Below, piece after piece: positions 18,226-27,743 of a stretch of DNA of 64,000 nt; the stretch's first letter is position 1, and every line of letters starts with the position of its first letter. Position numbers and translations under genes: made by a program. Under the pieces are notes generated by a model, which had not been told where the DNA came from, did no database searches, and was given only the letters and a program-made list of their open reading frames with translations. The stretch spans positions 2,728,001-2,792,000 of the forward strand of contig NZ_CP144914.1 of assembly GCF_008014775.2 (NCBI RefSeq), in the 5' to 3' direction. Source of the stretch: Alkalicoccus halolimnae (GTDB lineage Bacteria > Bacillota > Bacilli > Bacillales > Salisediminibacteriaceae).

Positions 18226-18306
18226 AGATGCTGTCCCCGCGGCAGGTTAAGAAAAAGAGCTGCCCGCACTTTTAAACCAACTCTTGGCGCTGTATGGAGT
18301 TTTCTA

Positions 18307-19335
18307 TCAGGAAGCAAATGTGCTGCGGTCCGCGTGCAGGTAGCTTCCTACGTGGTAAACCAGATCGAGGAGACGGCAGGAGTAGCCCCACTCATTATCG
18401 TACCAGGCCAGAACTTTCACCTGTTTCCCGTTAATAACCATCGTCGAATCCCCATCAATAATCGCAGAACGGTCATCCCCGTTAAAATCAATAGAAACGA
18501 GAGGATCATCTGTGTAGCCGATTATGCCCTGCATCTCGTTCATACCAGCTCTTTTTAGAATGTCATTAACTTCCGTTACGCTCGTTTCACGCTTAACATC
18601 AATTACCAGGTCCACCAGGGATACGTTCGGAGTAGGCACCCGCAGAGCAAGACCATGCAGTTTCCCTTCCATTTCCGGCAGGACCGAGGAAATGGCTTTA
18701 GCTGCTCCTGTAGTTGTCGGAATAATGGATTGACCACAGGCACGCGCACGGCGCAGATCTTTGTGCGGATTATCAATATTATTCTGGTCACCAGTAAAGG
18801 AATGGACGGTTGTCATCATTCCGGATTCAATACCAAGCTCTTCGTTCAGTACTTTCACAACCGGAGCGAGACAGTTCGTCGTACATGAAGCATTGGATAT
18901 AACATCATGCTCTTTATGATCATAATCACCTTCATTTACTCCATACACAATCGTCACATCTTCATTCTTACCAGGAGCTGTTATGATTACTTTTTTGGCA
19001 CCTGCCTTAATATGTTTCTCCGCCTCATGCCTTTCACGGAACTTCCCTGTCGCTTCCAGCACAACATCGATTCCAAGCTCTTTCCAGGGAAGCTGCTCCG
19101 GGTCCCGGGAATGAACAATTTCCACTTTCTTGCCGTCAACTATAAGCTGGTCCCCTGAGGCTTCCACCCTTTTTTCAAATGTACCATGGACCGTATCATA
19201 GTTAACCAGATGGGCAAGCGTCTCCGCCGGATAGCTGGCATTTATCGCTGCTATCTCTACTTTTTGATCCATCATCGCCTTACGAAAAACCATCCGCCCA
19301 ATTCTCCCGAACCCATTAATCGCTACTCGTATCAT
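18307..19335 (-). CDS. gapB: Glyceraldehyde-3-phosphate dehydrogenase, gluconeogenic GapB type
   Basis: 342 aa. Rossmann motif INGFGRIGR; active-site Cys151 in SNASCTTNC. The residues after the second strand are INASYPAET, lacking the aspartate that fixes NAD in glycolytic GapA. This fits the NADP-preferring GapB that runs toward glucose. It is the same gene as in the B. subtilis speD-gapB neighbourhood. A CcpN-type box overlaps its -10 region, as expected for a gene silenced by glucose. Confidence 0.93.
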   Translation of the reverse strand: MIRVAINGFGRIGRMVFRKAMMDQKVEIAAINASYPAETLAHLVNYDTVHGTFEKRVEASGDQLIVDGKKVEIVHSRDPEQLPWKELGIDVVLEATGKFRERHEAEKHIKAGAKKVIITAPGKNEDVTIVYGVNEGDYDHKEHDVISNASCTTNCLAPVVKVLNEELGIESGMMTTVHSFTGDQNNIDNPHKDLRRARACGQSIIPTTTGAAKAISSVLPEMEGKLHGLALRVPTPNVSLVDLVIDVKRETSVTEVNDILKRAGMNEMQGIIGYTDDPLVSIDFNGDDRSAIIDGDSTMVINGKQVKVLAWYDNEWGYSCRLLDLVYHVGSYLHADRSTFAS

Positions 19336-19365
19336 GAGTACCCCTCCAAGCTATTGTGTTATATT

Positions 19366-19380
19366 ATTTAAGCGTTTTCA
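19366..19380 (-). promoter_or_regulatory. cre-like site in the gapB leader
   Basis: ATTTAAGCGTTTTCA read on the plus strand matches WTGNAANCGNWNNCW at 14 of 15 positions. It lies at about +1 to +15 of the gapB transcript, where bound CcpA would block transcription. This is a motif match only. Confidence 0.5.
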
Positions 19381-19387
19381 CAGATAT

Positions 19388-19398
19388 AGTATAGCACA
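19388..19398 (-). promoter_or_regulatory. CcpN-type operator over the gapB -10 region
   Basis: TGTGCTATACT on the minus strand matches the CcpN consensus TRTGHYATAYW at every position and includes the -10 hexamer TATACT. No good -35 is present, which is usual for such promoters. B. subtilis gapB is a known CcpN target. Confidence 0.75.
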
Positions 19399-19700
19399 TT
19401 TAAATTGTTTATGACTATATATTTTTGTGAAAGATTAGGATAATTATCCAGAAACAGGGGGGTGAATCAGACCCTGCCATCCAGGTGATAAAGAGCCCCT
19501 GTTTAATGAATGAAAATACCAATAGAATTAGTCCTTAAAAAACGAATGGTATATATAATCTCTGCTGCGGATGAACACTTTCTTTAATAAACAAACATGT
19601 AAATGGATAGGATAACCTGAATATAGTCCGCTCATTTATTAGTCAGAAAATACACTTATAAAATTGTTTACAATTAGAATTGCGATATTTCTTAAACGTA

Positions 19701-19998
19701 AAGCTACCTTGAAAACAAAGTATTGAAGCATTGAACGTGCGCTTTCGTTTCCATGGGGACGCTTTCCGGGCGGTCCGGCCTCAGCTAATCCCTTCCTCCC
19801 TGCGGTCGGAGGGATGGATCTTCGACTCGTCCTTGATCGCCCCGTGTCCACTCCAGCTTACGATAAAAAGACAGAACAGAACCCGCCTTCTAAATAAAGA
19901 AGTCCTCTTCTGACTATCATTCATTCAACCTGTATAGAGGGGAGGTTCCATTCCTACATAAGGCCATTTTCATCAAACATGGTGCAAAAATTTTGCAT
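19701..19998 (+). repeat. Dispersed repeat, family A (copy A2)
   Basis: It starts AAGCTACCTTGAAAAC. The core is CGCTTTCGTTTCCATGGGG, ACGCTTTCCGGGCGG, CTCGTCCTTGATCGCCCC and CAGCTTACG. It ends near the perfect palindrome TGCAAAAATTTTGCA. No open frame. It is followed by a family-B copy. Confidence 0.8.
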
Positions 19999-20174
19999 GA
20001 ATGTCTTTGTTAAAGTCCAAGGTTCTTACGCAAAAAAGGGAACTTGGCTTTCCAACTTACGATTACAGAAGGTAACTTTACTTAAAAAGCTGTCGGGCCA
20101 GGCTTAAACGATAGAAGTTTCAAGGGTGAAATTAGCTTTTTTGTCAGATATAGTTCGTTTCCCCAAACGTGCGT

Positions 20175-20503
20175 AAGAACCAAGTCCAGTGTTGATAAAT
20201 GTAGAAAACTTCGCTATAACTGACCTGCCGTGGAGGAGATTTCCGGGTAGGACCTGCGTTCCGTGGGATCTTCCAATCTCCTTCTTCCACGGGCATGTTT
20301 CCGCTTCGTTTTTTGCCATGAAAGAGACGTACTTCTGTTTTTTAACGAACAATATTTCTCATTCCGTAAAACCGGGGTCAGGGAAGAGACGCCTGCGGAA
20401 AAAGAAATCGGGAAGATCCTCCCGGACGTCAGGGAAGCCGCATGCCCGGCAGGCGGAAGAGCCGCAGGCACTCCAATAACAACACGAAGCATTAAACAGA
20501 GCC
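20175..20503 (-). repeat. Dispersed repeat, family B (copy B3, inverted)
   Basis: Read on the minus strand it begins GGCTCTGTTTAATGCTTCG, continues with the CCGCAGGCGTC core and ends near ATTTATCAACACTGG. It contains about 80 bp not seen in copies B1 and B2. Together with A2 it fills the gapB-coaE gap. Confidence 0.75.
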
Positions 20504-20509
20504 AAACGT

Positions 20510-20541
20510 AAAAAAGCCATGACAAAATACTGTCATGACTT
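20510..20541 (-). terminator. Terminator of the polA-mutM-coaE operon
   Basis: AAGTCATGACA pairs with TGTCATGGCTT, followed by Ts. It directly abuts the end of repeat B3. Confidence 0.82.
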
Positions 20542-20634
20542 AAGATGCTTTTGTATCTGCACCCTTCTTTCTGCAGCGAACGGCGGGGACTCATGAGGGT
20601 ACAGAAGAGAAATGGAGTACGCACCAGGCTCTGC

Positions 20635-21228
20635 CTATGAGTTTGTTAGTTTTTCGATAAGCTCTTCAACCTGACGCTCCGTATCATCAAGCGTTCCGGA
20701 GTTATCAATTAAGAAATCCGCTTCTTTCCTTTTCTTCTCTATAGAAAGCTGGGAAGAGATCCGTCGGGAAGCTTCTTCCTCCGAATACCCATTCCGCTCC
20801 ATTAAACGCTGTTTCTGCACCTCTTCCGGAACATAAACAACGAGAACTTCATCGATTAAATAATAGAGATCGTTTTCAATAAGAAGCGGGATATCGAGAA
20901 CGATGAGTTTTTCCCCTTCCCTCTCCGCTTCTTCTGCACGGCTCTTCATTTCAAGGCGAACTGCAGGATGTACAATGCTGTTCAGCTTTTCTCTTTCTTC
21001 CGGATGTTCAAACACGATATCACCGAGTTTTTTCCGGTTCAGTGTCCCGTCTTCGTACAGAACAGATTTACCGAAATACTCTACAATTTCTTCCAGAGCC
21101 GGCTTACCCGGTTCTACTACTTCTCTGGAAATAATGTCTGCATCAATTACCGGATAGCCGCGGTCCCTGAACATTCCTGTAACTGTACTTTTTCCTGTAG
21201 CAATACTGCCGGTCAGTCCTAATTTCAT
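20635..21228 (-). CDS. coaE: Dephospho-CoA kinase
   Basis: 197 aa. P-loop GLTGSIATGKST at the N-terminus. It phosphorylates the ribose 3'-OH of dephospho-CoA in the last step of CoA synthesis. The ATG at 21228 overlaps the mutM stop by 4 bp (ATGA), so translation is coupled. It is last in polA-mutM-coaE. The downstream ytaF gene of B. subtilis is absent; repeats occupy its place. Confidence 0.95.
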   Translation of the reverse strand: MKLGLTGSIATGKSTVTGMFRDRGYPVIDADIISREVVEPGKPALEEIVEYFGKSVLYEDGTLNRKKLGDIVFEHPEEREKLNSIVHPAVRLEMKSRAEEAEREGEKLIVLDIPLLIENDLYYLIDEVLVVYVPEEVQKQRLMERNGYSEEEASRRISSQLSIEKKRKEADFLIDNSGTLDDTERQVEELIEKLTNS

Positions 21229-22067
21229 ACATGCACCTTCCTTTCTGCTGGTTGACATGAAGGACAGATATGCGTGCCTCTGCCCCCCACAATAGAACGG
21301 GTAATGATACTGCCGCACGTATAGCAGGGTTCATTTTTCCTTCCGTAAACGTTCAGCTGCTGCTGAAACAGTCCCATTTCCCCCTGTCCGTTCACGTAGG
21401 ATTTAACAGATGATCCACCTGCATCCACCGCTTCCTGAAGGATAACGACCACAGAGTCATGTATAGCTTCCGCTTCCTCCTGAGTAATCGTATGGGCGGG
21501 TTTTTCAGGATGGACTCCTGCCCGGAATAAAACTTCGTCTACGTAAATATTACCGAGCCCGACAATTTTTGTCTGATCAAGCAGCTGTGTTTTGACTGCC
21601 CGGATTGAAGAGAGTTTCGACTGCAGGACTTTAACCGTAAAAGCATCATCCAACGGTTCCGGGCCAAGCTGGCGCAGCGGAAGATGATTAAATTCAGTCC
21701 CTTTCAAGAAAATATGCATCGTCCCAAACTGCCTTACATCGGTATAACGAAGCTCTGTTTTGTCTGTAAACACAAAGCGTACATGTGTATGCTTATCTAC
21801 CGGCGCTCCTTTTTCAAACATACCGTAGCGTCCTTCCATCCGCAGGTGGGAGACTATCACATCATCCTCCAGGATCAGCCGCAGGAATTTGCCTCTTCTT
21901 TCCACTCCTTCAAACGTCTGGCCCGTAAGCGTATGACGAAACTCTTCGATATCATCCGGACGCTGGATGATGCGCGGCAGAGTAATCACGACATCTTGAA
22001 TCGTTTTACCGACAATCAATTCCGACAGGGTGCGTTTTACTGTTTCTACTTCCGGAAGCTCCGGCAT
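21225..22067 (-). CDS. mutM: Formamidopyrimidine-DNA glycosylase (Fpg)
   Basis: 280 aa. The catalytic N-terminus PELPEVETV has the proline nucleophile after Met removal. A helix-two-turn-helix region lies near DQTKIVGLGNIYVDEVLF, and the C-terminal zinc finger is CYTCG ... CPSC. It excises 8-oxoguanine and FaPy lesions and nicks the abasic site. It lies 15 bp after polA and overlaps coaE by 4 bp, one repair/replication operon. Confidence 0.97.
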   Translation of the reverse strand: MPELPEVETVKRTLSELIVGKTIQDVVITLPRIIQRPDDIEEFRHTLTGQTFEGVERRGKFLRLILEDDVIVSHLRMEGRYGMFEKGAPVDKHTHVRFVFTDKTELRYTDVRQFGTMHIFLKGTEFNHLPLRQLGPEPLDDAFTVKVLQSKLSSIRAVKTQLLDQTKIVGLGNIYVDEVLFRAGVHPEKPAHTITQEEAEAIHDSVVVILQEAVDAGGSSVKSYVNGQGEMGLFQQQLNVYGRKNEPCYTCGSIITRSIVGGRGTHICPSCQPAERKVHV

Positions 22068-22082
22068 TTCGATCCCTCCTGT

Positions 22083-24716
22083 CTATTTCGCATCGTACCA
22101 CGTCTTGCCATAATCCACATCCGCAATAAGAGGTACATCGATTTCTATAGCCGACTCCATTACTTTTTTTACCACTTCCGAAAAAGATTCAACCTCATTT
22201 TCCGGTACTTCAAAAATAAGTTCATCATGAACCTGCAGCAGCATGACGGCTTTTGTTTTTTCTTTGTCCATTGCTTTATCCATATCTACCATCGCTTTTT
22301 TAATAATGTCTGCAGCGCTTCCCTGAATCGGGGTATTCATTGCAGTTCTTTCAGCAAAGCTCCGCAGATTAAAGTTCCGGCTCGTAATCTCAGGAAGGTA
22401 GCGGCGCCGGTTCATCATCGTCGTCACATATCCTTTTTCCCTTGCTTCTTCAATGCTTGAATCCATATATTCACTTACTCCGGGATAACTTTCCAGATAT
22501 TTGTCAATGAAACTCTGTGCCTGTTTACGCGTGATGCCGAGACTCTGGGAAAGACCGTAATCGCTGATCCCGTAAACGATGCCGAAGTTGACCGCTTTAG
22601 CGGTCCTGCGCATCGCCGACGTGACTTTTGCTTCCTCGACCTCAAATACATCCATTGCCGTTTTCGTATGAATGTCCATGCCATGACGGAAAGCTTCAAT
22701 TAAATTTTCGTCTCCCGATATGTGGGCGAGCACCCTCAGTTCAATCTGAGAATAATCTGCAGCCAGAATATAGGAATTATCTTTCGATGGCACAAACGCG
22801 TGCCTGATTCTGCGGCCTTCTTCCAGTCGGATCGGGATATTCTGCAGGTTTGGTTCTGTTGAACTCAAACGTCCAGTCTGCGTCAGGGCCTGGTTAAACA
22901 TCGTGTGAATTTTTCCAGTTTTATTATGAATCGCTTTAATAAGACCTTCAATATAGGTGGAATTCAATTTACTCAGCTGACGGTAAAGAAGTATTTCCGG
23001 AATAATTTCATGCTGATCCTGTAATTTTTCCAGAACATCTGCCGAAGTTGAATAACCGGTTTTCGTTTTCTTCAAAGGAGGAAGATCCATTTTTTCAAAC
23101 AAAATTTCTCCGAGCTGTTTTGGGGAATTGATATTAAAAACCGTTCCTGCCATATCATGAATCTTCGTTTCTATTTCCTGCAGTCTTTCTGTTAAACCTT
23201 CTCCTATTTTTTCAAGTTCCTCTTTATCGATTGCGACCCCATGACGCTCCATTCTTCCAAGAATAATCGACAGGGGCATTTCAAGCTCCGTCAAGAGTTC
23301 CAGCTGTTCATTTTCCTGAAGCTCTTTTTCAAGATCCGGCTTCAATTCCAGTACAGCCGCTGCTTTTCGTCCTACATGCTGGGCAAGTACTGCTTCTTCC
23401 GGAACGTGCATTTTTTTCCCTTTTCCGTAGACGGTTTCATCCCGCTGCACCTGCATGCCTTTTTTACGTTTGGCAATATCCGCCATTTCGTGGGAAGCTG
23501 CCCCCGGATCAATTAAATAAGACGCCATCTGTCCGTCGAAGATCACACCTTCCAGAGGGATATCCTGCCACGCGAGCCCTACAACCGCTCGCTTTGCGTT
23601 AAAGACAATTTTCTCCTGTGATTCATCTTTTGCCCATTCTTTAAAGGTGCTGCTCTTTGCCAGAACTTCCGGACTCAGAAAGTACACTCCGGTTTCGTTT
23701 GCCAGAGCTCCGCCAACGATCGTTGCATTGTGATAATTTTCTTCCAGAGATTCAATGACAAGAGCGGAAGGAGTGGCGAGCATCGATGGATCGAGGTCGT
23801 CAATCACCTGCACCTCAACATCTTCCAGCTGTTCTTCTCCTGCCGCTCCGCCGTCTGGATCAATTCTGTCAATAAGCGAAGAAAACTCCAGATCACGGAA
23901 CAGCTCCAGGAGGGCAGGCGTGTTTCTTTCTCCCAGGGAAAGGTCCTCCAGGGTCATCTTAAGCGGTACTTCAGTCAGGATCGTAGCCAGCTTTTTACTC
24001 ATGACCGCCTGCTGTTCATTTTCAACGAGCTTTTCCTTCATCTTCTTTCCGGAAACAGATTCTATATTTTCATAGACCCCTTCGAGCGTATCGTGGGCGG
24101 CCAGCAGTTTAAGAGCCGTTTTCTCACCGATGCCCGGCACACCGGGTATATTATCGGAACTGTCTCCCATCAGTCCTTTCATATCGATGATCTGAGACGG
24201 CTTCAAGCCGTATTTCTCCTGAAGTTGTTTCAGGTCATATGTATCTACATTCGTGATGCCTTTGCGAAGCAGAGCTACATGAATTTTTTCATCCACAAGC
24301 TGCAGGAGATCCTTATCTCCTGTAAAGATTTTTGTTTCCCATCCTTCTTTTTCGGCACGTTTCGCCAGCGTTCCGATAATATCATCTGCTTCATAATTTT
24401 CCACTTCTTCGTAAGCGATATTAAATGCCTTCACCAGGTCACGCATAAGCGGCAGCTGTTCAGCCAGCTCCGGCGGTGTCTTCTGGCGTGTTCCTTTATA
24501 TTCTTTATACGTTTCATGGCGGAAAGTTGTTTTTCCGGCGTCGAAAGCTATAAGCATATGGGCCGGCTCTTCCTCTTCCAATATTTTTAAAAGCATCGTT
24601 GTAAACCCGTAAACGGCATTTGTATAAACACCTTTTTCATTGTTCAACAAAGGCAGAGCAAAGAATGCCCGGTAAGCGACACTGTTTCCGTCCACAAGGA
24701 CTAATTTATCAGCCAA
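22083..24716 (-). CDS. polA: DNA polymerase I
   Basis: 877 aa. The probable start is TTG at 24716, 6 bp after CGGGGTG. The 5'-nuclease domain occupies about 1-290. A 3'-5' exonuclease fold (about 310-470) has lost its catalytic acids (ALVIESL where D-x-E is needed), so it should not proofread, as in B. subtilis. The polymerase domain has motif A DYSQIELR, motif B RRTAKAVNFGIVYG and motif C VHDELIFE. It removes Okazaki primers and fills repair gaps. Confidence 0.96.
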   Translation of the reverse strand: MADKLVLVDGNSVAYRAFFALPLLNNEKGVYTNAVYGFTTMLLKILEEEEPAHMLIAFDAGKTTFRHETYKEYKGTRQKTPPELAEQLPLMRDLVKAFNIAYEEVENYEADDIIGTLAKRAEKEGWETKIFTGDKDLLQLVDEKIHVALLRKGITNVDTYDLKQLQEKYGLKPSQIIDMKGLMGDSSDNIPGVPGIGEKTALKLLAAHDTLEGVYENIESVSGKKMKEKLVENEQQAVMSKKLATILTEVPLKMTLEDLSLGERNTPALLELFRDLEFSSLIDRIDPDGGAAGEEQLEDVEVQVIDDLDPSMLATPSALVIESLEENYHNATIVGGALANETGVYFLSPEVLAKSSTFKEWAKDESQEKIVFNAKRAVVGLAWQDIPLEGVIFDGQMASYLIDPGAASHEMADIAKRKKGMQVQRDETVYGKGKKMHVPEEAVLAQHVGRKAAAVLELKPDLEKELQENEQLELLTELEMPLSIILGRMERHGVAIDKEELEKIGEGLTERLQEIETKIHDMAGTVFNINSPKQLGEILFEKMDLPPLKKTKTGYSTSADVLEKLQDQHEIIPEILLYRQLSKLNSTYIEGLIKAIHNKTGKIHTMFNQALTQTGRLSSTEPNLQNIPIRLEEGRRIRHAFVPSKDNSYILAADYSQIELRVLAHISGDENLIEAFRHGMDIHTKTAMDVFEVEEAKVTSAMRRTAKAVNFGIVYGISDYGLSQSLGITRKQAQSFIDKYLESYPGVSEYMDSSIEEAREKGYVTTMMNRRRYLPEITSRNFNLRSFAERTAMNTPIQGSAADIIKKAMVDMDKAMDKEKTKAVMLLQVHDELIFEVPENEVESFSEVVKKVMESAIEIDVPLIADVDYGKTWYDAK

Positions 24717-24798
24717 ACAAAACACCCCGATTCTATATATTTCTATTGTTTATTTTATCATGAATACAGTCAGATGACATATCGGGCTTCTTTTATAC

Positions 24799-24816
24799 CG
24801 TTATACAGGTATAACG
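24799..24816. promoter_or_regulatory. Perfect palindrome upstream of polA
   Basis: CGTTATAC-AG-GTATAACG: 8-bp arms with a 2-bp centre, about 85-100 bp before the polA start. The short loop favours a protein operator over an RNA hairpin. The binding factor is unknown. Confidence 0.5.
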
Positions 24817-24856
24817 AGACGGAAACAATCTGTGAAAGATCCGGGGCGGCAGAAGC

Positions 24857-24896
24857 AAAAAAAAGACCGAAAGCCAAGGGGGAGGCTTTCGGTCTT
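24857..24896 (-). terminator. Terminator of phoPR
   Basis: AGACCGAAAGCC pairs with GGCTTTCGGTCT, followed by eight Ts. It is about 120 bp past the phoR stop. Confidence 0.92.
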
Positions 24897-25017
24897 CAAA
24901 GGGGAGGCTTCAACTATCCGGACTCTTCGGCCCCGAACAGTTAAAACAGTTCACGTTCCTAAGTATACGCCCCAATTGCTAAGATAACTTTAAGCAAACG
25001 TAAAGAATCTGTAAACG

Positions 25018-26799
25018 TCACTCTTTTTCTTCAAAAGGTTTTCTGGACAATTCCAGCCTGAACGTTGTGCCCTTCCCGGGTTTACTGTCTACAGAAATTT
25101 TTGCATGATGGGCTTCTGCAAGATGTTTTACAATTGCCAGCCCCAGACCGGTCCCTCCGGAATTTCTGCTGCGTGCTCTATCCACTCTGTAAAAGCGTTC
25201 AAAAATACGCGGGATTTCTTTTTTCGTAATCCCTATACCGGTATCGGAAACTTCAATCACTACGTTCTCCTCCTGACCGCGGACACGAATACGAATATCC
25301 CCGCCCTGCGGTGTATAGACAATCGCATTGTTAATAAGGTTAATAAGCACCTGTTTCAGTCTTGCAGAGTCTGCGAGAACTTTTACATTTCCATCTGTCT
25401 TCGTATAGAGGTTCATATCTTTCTCTTTCGCTTTATCTGCAAGCATTGTCGTTACTTCAGAAGTCAGCACCGCGAGATCCACCTCTTCCCAGTTCAAATT
25501 GAAATGTTCCCCTTCAATTCTCGAAAGCTCCAGGAGGTCCGAAATTAATACTTCCAGTCGTTCCGATTCCTTTGCAATAATCGTGAGAAATTTTTCGCGC
25601 AGATCTTCGTCATGCATCGCACCATCTAAAAGCGTTTCCGTAAATCCTTTTAAAGAAGTAACCGGCGTCTTCAGCTCATGCGAAACATTGGCTACAAAAT
25701 CTTTTCTTGTCTGCTCCAATTTTTTTAATTCTGTAATGTCGTGAAAAACGAGAACGATATCTTTTAATTTTTCGTCCTGGCCGATAATGGGAGCCCCGTG
25801 TACATCAAAGTGTTTCATATAAATGCCCGCCGGCCATCTCATTTGTCTCTGAAGAGGTTTTTCAAGCATAAAAATTTCCTGAATGAACTTGATTACTTTT
25901 TTATGTTTGATCACATTATAATAAACCTGATTAAGCCATGCATCCGTCTCTTCCTCAAACACATCTTTGCAGGACTGGTTCATCAGGGTAATGTCACCTT
26001 TTGAATTAATCAGAAGGAGAGCACTTCCCATATTTTCAATCAACGTTTCCAGCCTTTCCTGCTGGTTTTCATACGTTTTCGTTATCTGATCCAGATTTTC
26101 TGCCAGAACATTAATCGAGCGGTTTAATTCACCGGTTTCAACCTGCAGGCCTTCGTACGTGCGGGCCTTGAAATTTCCCCTCGCAAGTTCGTTGGCTACC
26201 CTTCTGGCGTCTTCAATTGGTTTGATCAATTCATTGGTCAGTTTCGAAGTGAAACCAAGAATAATAAGAAAGGCAATCAAAAAGGAAACGAAAATAAGAA
26301 TCCAGACATTCTGGTATACCTCGTTTAATTCACTCATCTCCAGGGAGAGCCTCAAGTAACCAACTTCCTCTTCCTCCAGAAAAAATGGTTCCGCATAGTA
26401 GAGCATTTCCTCGTTGACAGTTTCACTGTAGCGGACTACAGAAGAACTCCCTCCACTTTCTGCTGCCTGCTGAATTTCGGGGCGGTTCAAATGGTTATCC
26501 ATCGTCTCCGGGTCGGTTTCACTTTCTGCAAGCACTCCACCCTCCAGATCTATAATCGTAATTCTGGCATCGAGTCTGTCAGCAATTTCTCTAACTCTGC
26601 CATTCATCGTTTCCTCAGGTGTGAAATTTGTTTCAGCCAGTGAATAGGCAACGACAGAAGCTTCTTTTTCGAGTCTGTCGCTCATTCTCTCCTGATAAAA
26701 CCCTTGAATAAAAGGTCCCAGGATGGTACCAAGGCTGGCCAGCACAAGAAGTATAATCAGTAACAGAGGCAGAATCAGACGCAGCCGGTAACTATTCAT
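25018..26799 (-). CDS. phoR: Phosphate-sensing histidine kinase PhoR
   Basis: 593 aa from the ATG at 26799, which overlaps the phoP end by 8 bp. Two membrane helices (about 5-27 and 160-180) frame an external sensor region. HAMP, PAS, the HisKA phospho-acceptor box NVSHELKTPVTSLKGF and the HATPase domain (GTGLGLAIVKHL) follow. It phosphorylates PhoP on phosphate limitation. The position next to polA and mdh matches B. subtilis phoPR and separates it from similar kinases such as ResE or WalK. Confidence 0.9.
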   Translation of the reverse strand: MNSYRLRLILPLLLIILLVLASLGTILGPFIQGFYQERMSDRLEKEASVVAYSLAETNFTPEETMNGRVREIADRLDARITIIDLEGGVLAESETDPETMDNHLNRPEIQQAAESGGSSSVVRYSETVNEEMLYYAEPFFLEEEEVGYLRLSLEMSELNEVYQNVWILIFVSFLIAFLIILGFTSKLTNELIKPIEDARRVANELARGNFKARTYEGLQVETGELNRSINVLAENLDQITKTYENQQERLETLIENMGSALLLINSKGDITLMNQSCKDVFEEETDAWLNQVYYNVIKHKKVIKFIQEIFMLEKPLQRQMRWPAGIYMKHFDVHGAPIIGQDEKLKDIVLVFHDITELKKLEQTRKDFVANVSHELKTPVTSLKGFTETLLDGAMHDEDLREKFLTIIAKESERLEVLISDLLELSRIEGEHFNLNWEEVDLAVLTSEVTTMLADKAKEKDMNLYTKTDGNVKVLADSARLKQVLINLINNAIVYTPQGGDIRIRVRGQEENVVIEVSDTGIGITKKEIPRIFERFYRVDRARSRNSGGTGLGLAIVKHLAEAHHAKISVDSKPGKGTTFRLELSRKPFEEKE

Positions 26800-27508
26800 C
26801 TTTAGCCGGATCCTCGAGCTTATACCCAAGCCCCCGGACCGTTTTTATATATACAGGTTTTCTTGTAGACGGTTCAATCTTTTCTCTCAGGTGACTGATG
26901 TGGACATCCACAATCCGGGTATCTCCTACAAAGTCGTAATTCCAGACAGAGTTAAGCAGCTGATCTCTCGTCAGTACCCTTCCCTTATGAGACATTAAGT
27001 ACAGAAGCAGTTCAAATTCTTTCGGAGTGAGTTCCAGAGCAGTTCCCCGAAGATAAACTTCATAATTATCCGGGAAAATATCAACGTCTCCAATGGTTAG
27101 TTTATTCATCTTCTGTTTTTTCGCCGGGTCCGGTTCACTTGCCTGGGAACGCCTCAGAATAGCACGTACACGGGCAACTACTTCTCTTGGGCTGAATGGT
27201 TTCGTCAAGTAGTCGTCTGCACCCAGCTCAAGTCCCAGCACCTTATCAAATTCATCGTCTTTGGCAGTAAGCATTAAAATCGGCGTCACAATTTTGTGCT
27301 GCCGCAGCTCTTTACAAACTTCGAGACCGTCCATTTCTGGAAGCATTAAATCCAATATAATAAGGTCATACTTGTTTTCAAGAGCCTTATTTAAGGCAGT
27401 CTGTCCATCCATCGCGCTCGTAACTTCAAATCCTCCCTGTTCCAAATTAAATTGCAGCAGTGTAAGTATAGATTCTTCATCGTCAACAATCAGCAGTTTC
27501 TGTGCCAT
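26792..27508 (-). CDS. phoP: Phosphate regulon response regulator PhoP
   Basis: 238 aa from the ATG at 27508 (GGGGGAG upstream). The receiver domain has IVDDEES and the phospho-acceptor region LILDLMLPEMDG. The C-terminal OmpR-type winged helix ends VRGLGYKLEDP. It controls phosphate-starvation genes by binding TTAACA-type direct repeats. First gene of phoPR. Confidence 0.92.
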   Translation of the reverse strand: MAQKLLIVDDEESILTLLQFNLEQGGFEVTSAMDGQTALNKALENKYDLIILDLMLPEMDGLEVCKELRQHKIVTPILMLTAKDDEFDKVLGLELGADDYLTKPFSPREVVARVRAILRRSQASEPDPAKKQKMNKLTIGDVDIFPDNYEVYLRGTALELTPKEFELLLYLMSHKGRVLTRDQLLNSVWNYDFVGDTRIVDVHISHLREKIEPSTRKPVYIKTVRGLGYKLEDPAKDE

Positions 27509-27582
27509 CGTTTTCTCCCCCATTTCTATCAGCATATCCCCTCATATGCACGAATAACTGTGCGAACTTACCCCTTACTTTT

Positions 27583-27610
27583 ATCTTACTATACTTTCGA
27601 ATGATGACAA
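27583..27610 (-). promoter_or_regulatory. Sigma-A promoter of phoPR
   Basis: TTGTCA (27610-27605), a 16-bp spacer and TAAGAT (27588-27583). A small palindrome GTACA-GG-TGTAC lies further upstream (27644-27655). No clear array of PhoP boxes was seen. Confidence 0.65.
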
Positions 27611-27743
27611 GATTCATGAATCAATTTGCTGAAGACAATTTATGTACAGGTGTACGGTTCGCTGCTTCCGCCGGGAAGGGAAGGAGAGACATAGACCATA
27701 AATAGAATAAATAGTCTGGAATGATAACTTAATCAGCACTCTG

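Noticed and set aside
21684-22460. Open frame (258 codons) crossing the mutM-polA junction on the plus strand
   Set aside because: Antisense to two well-supported genes; no ribosome binding site or family features.
23730-24590. Long open frame (286 codons) on the plus strand
   Set aside because: Antisense to polA, with low-complexity composition and no start signals.
27644-27655. GTACA-GG-TGTAC as a PhoP or other operator upstream of phoP
   Set aside because: Too short, not of the PhoP direct-repeat type, and unsupported by a second copy.
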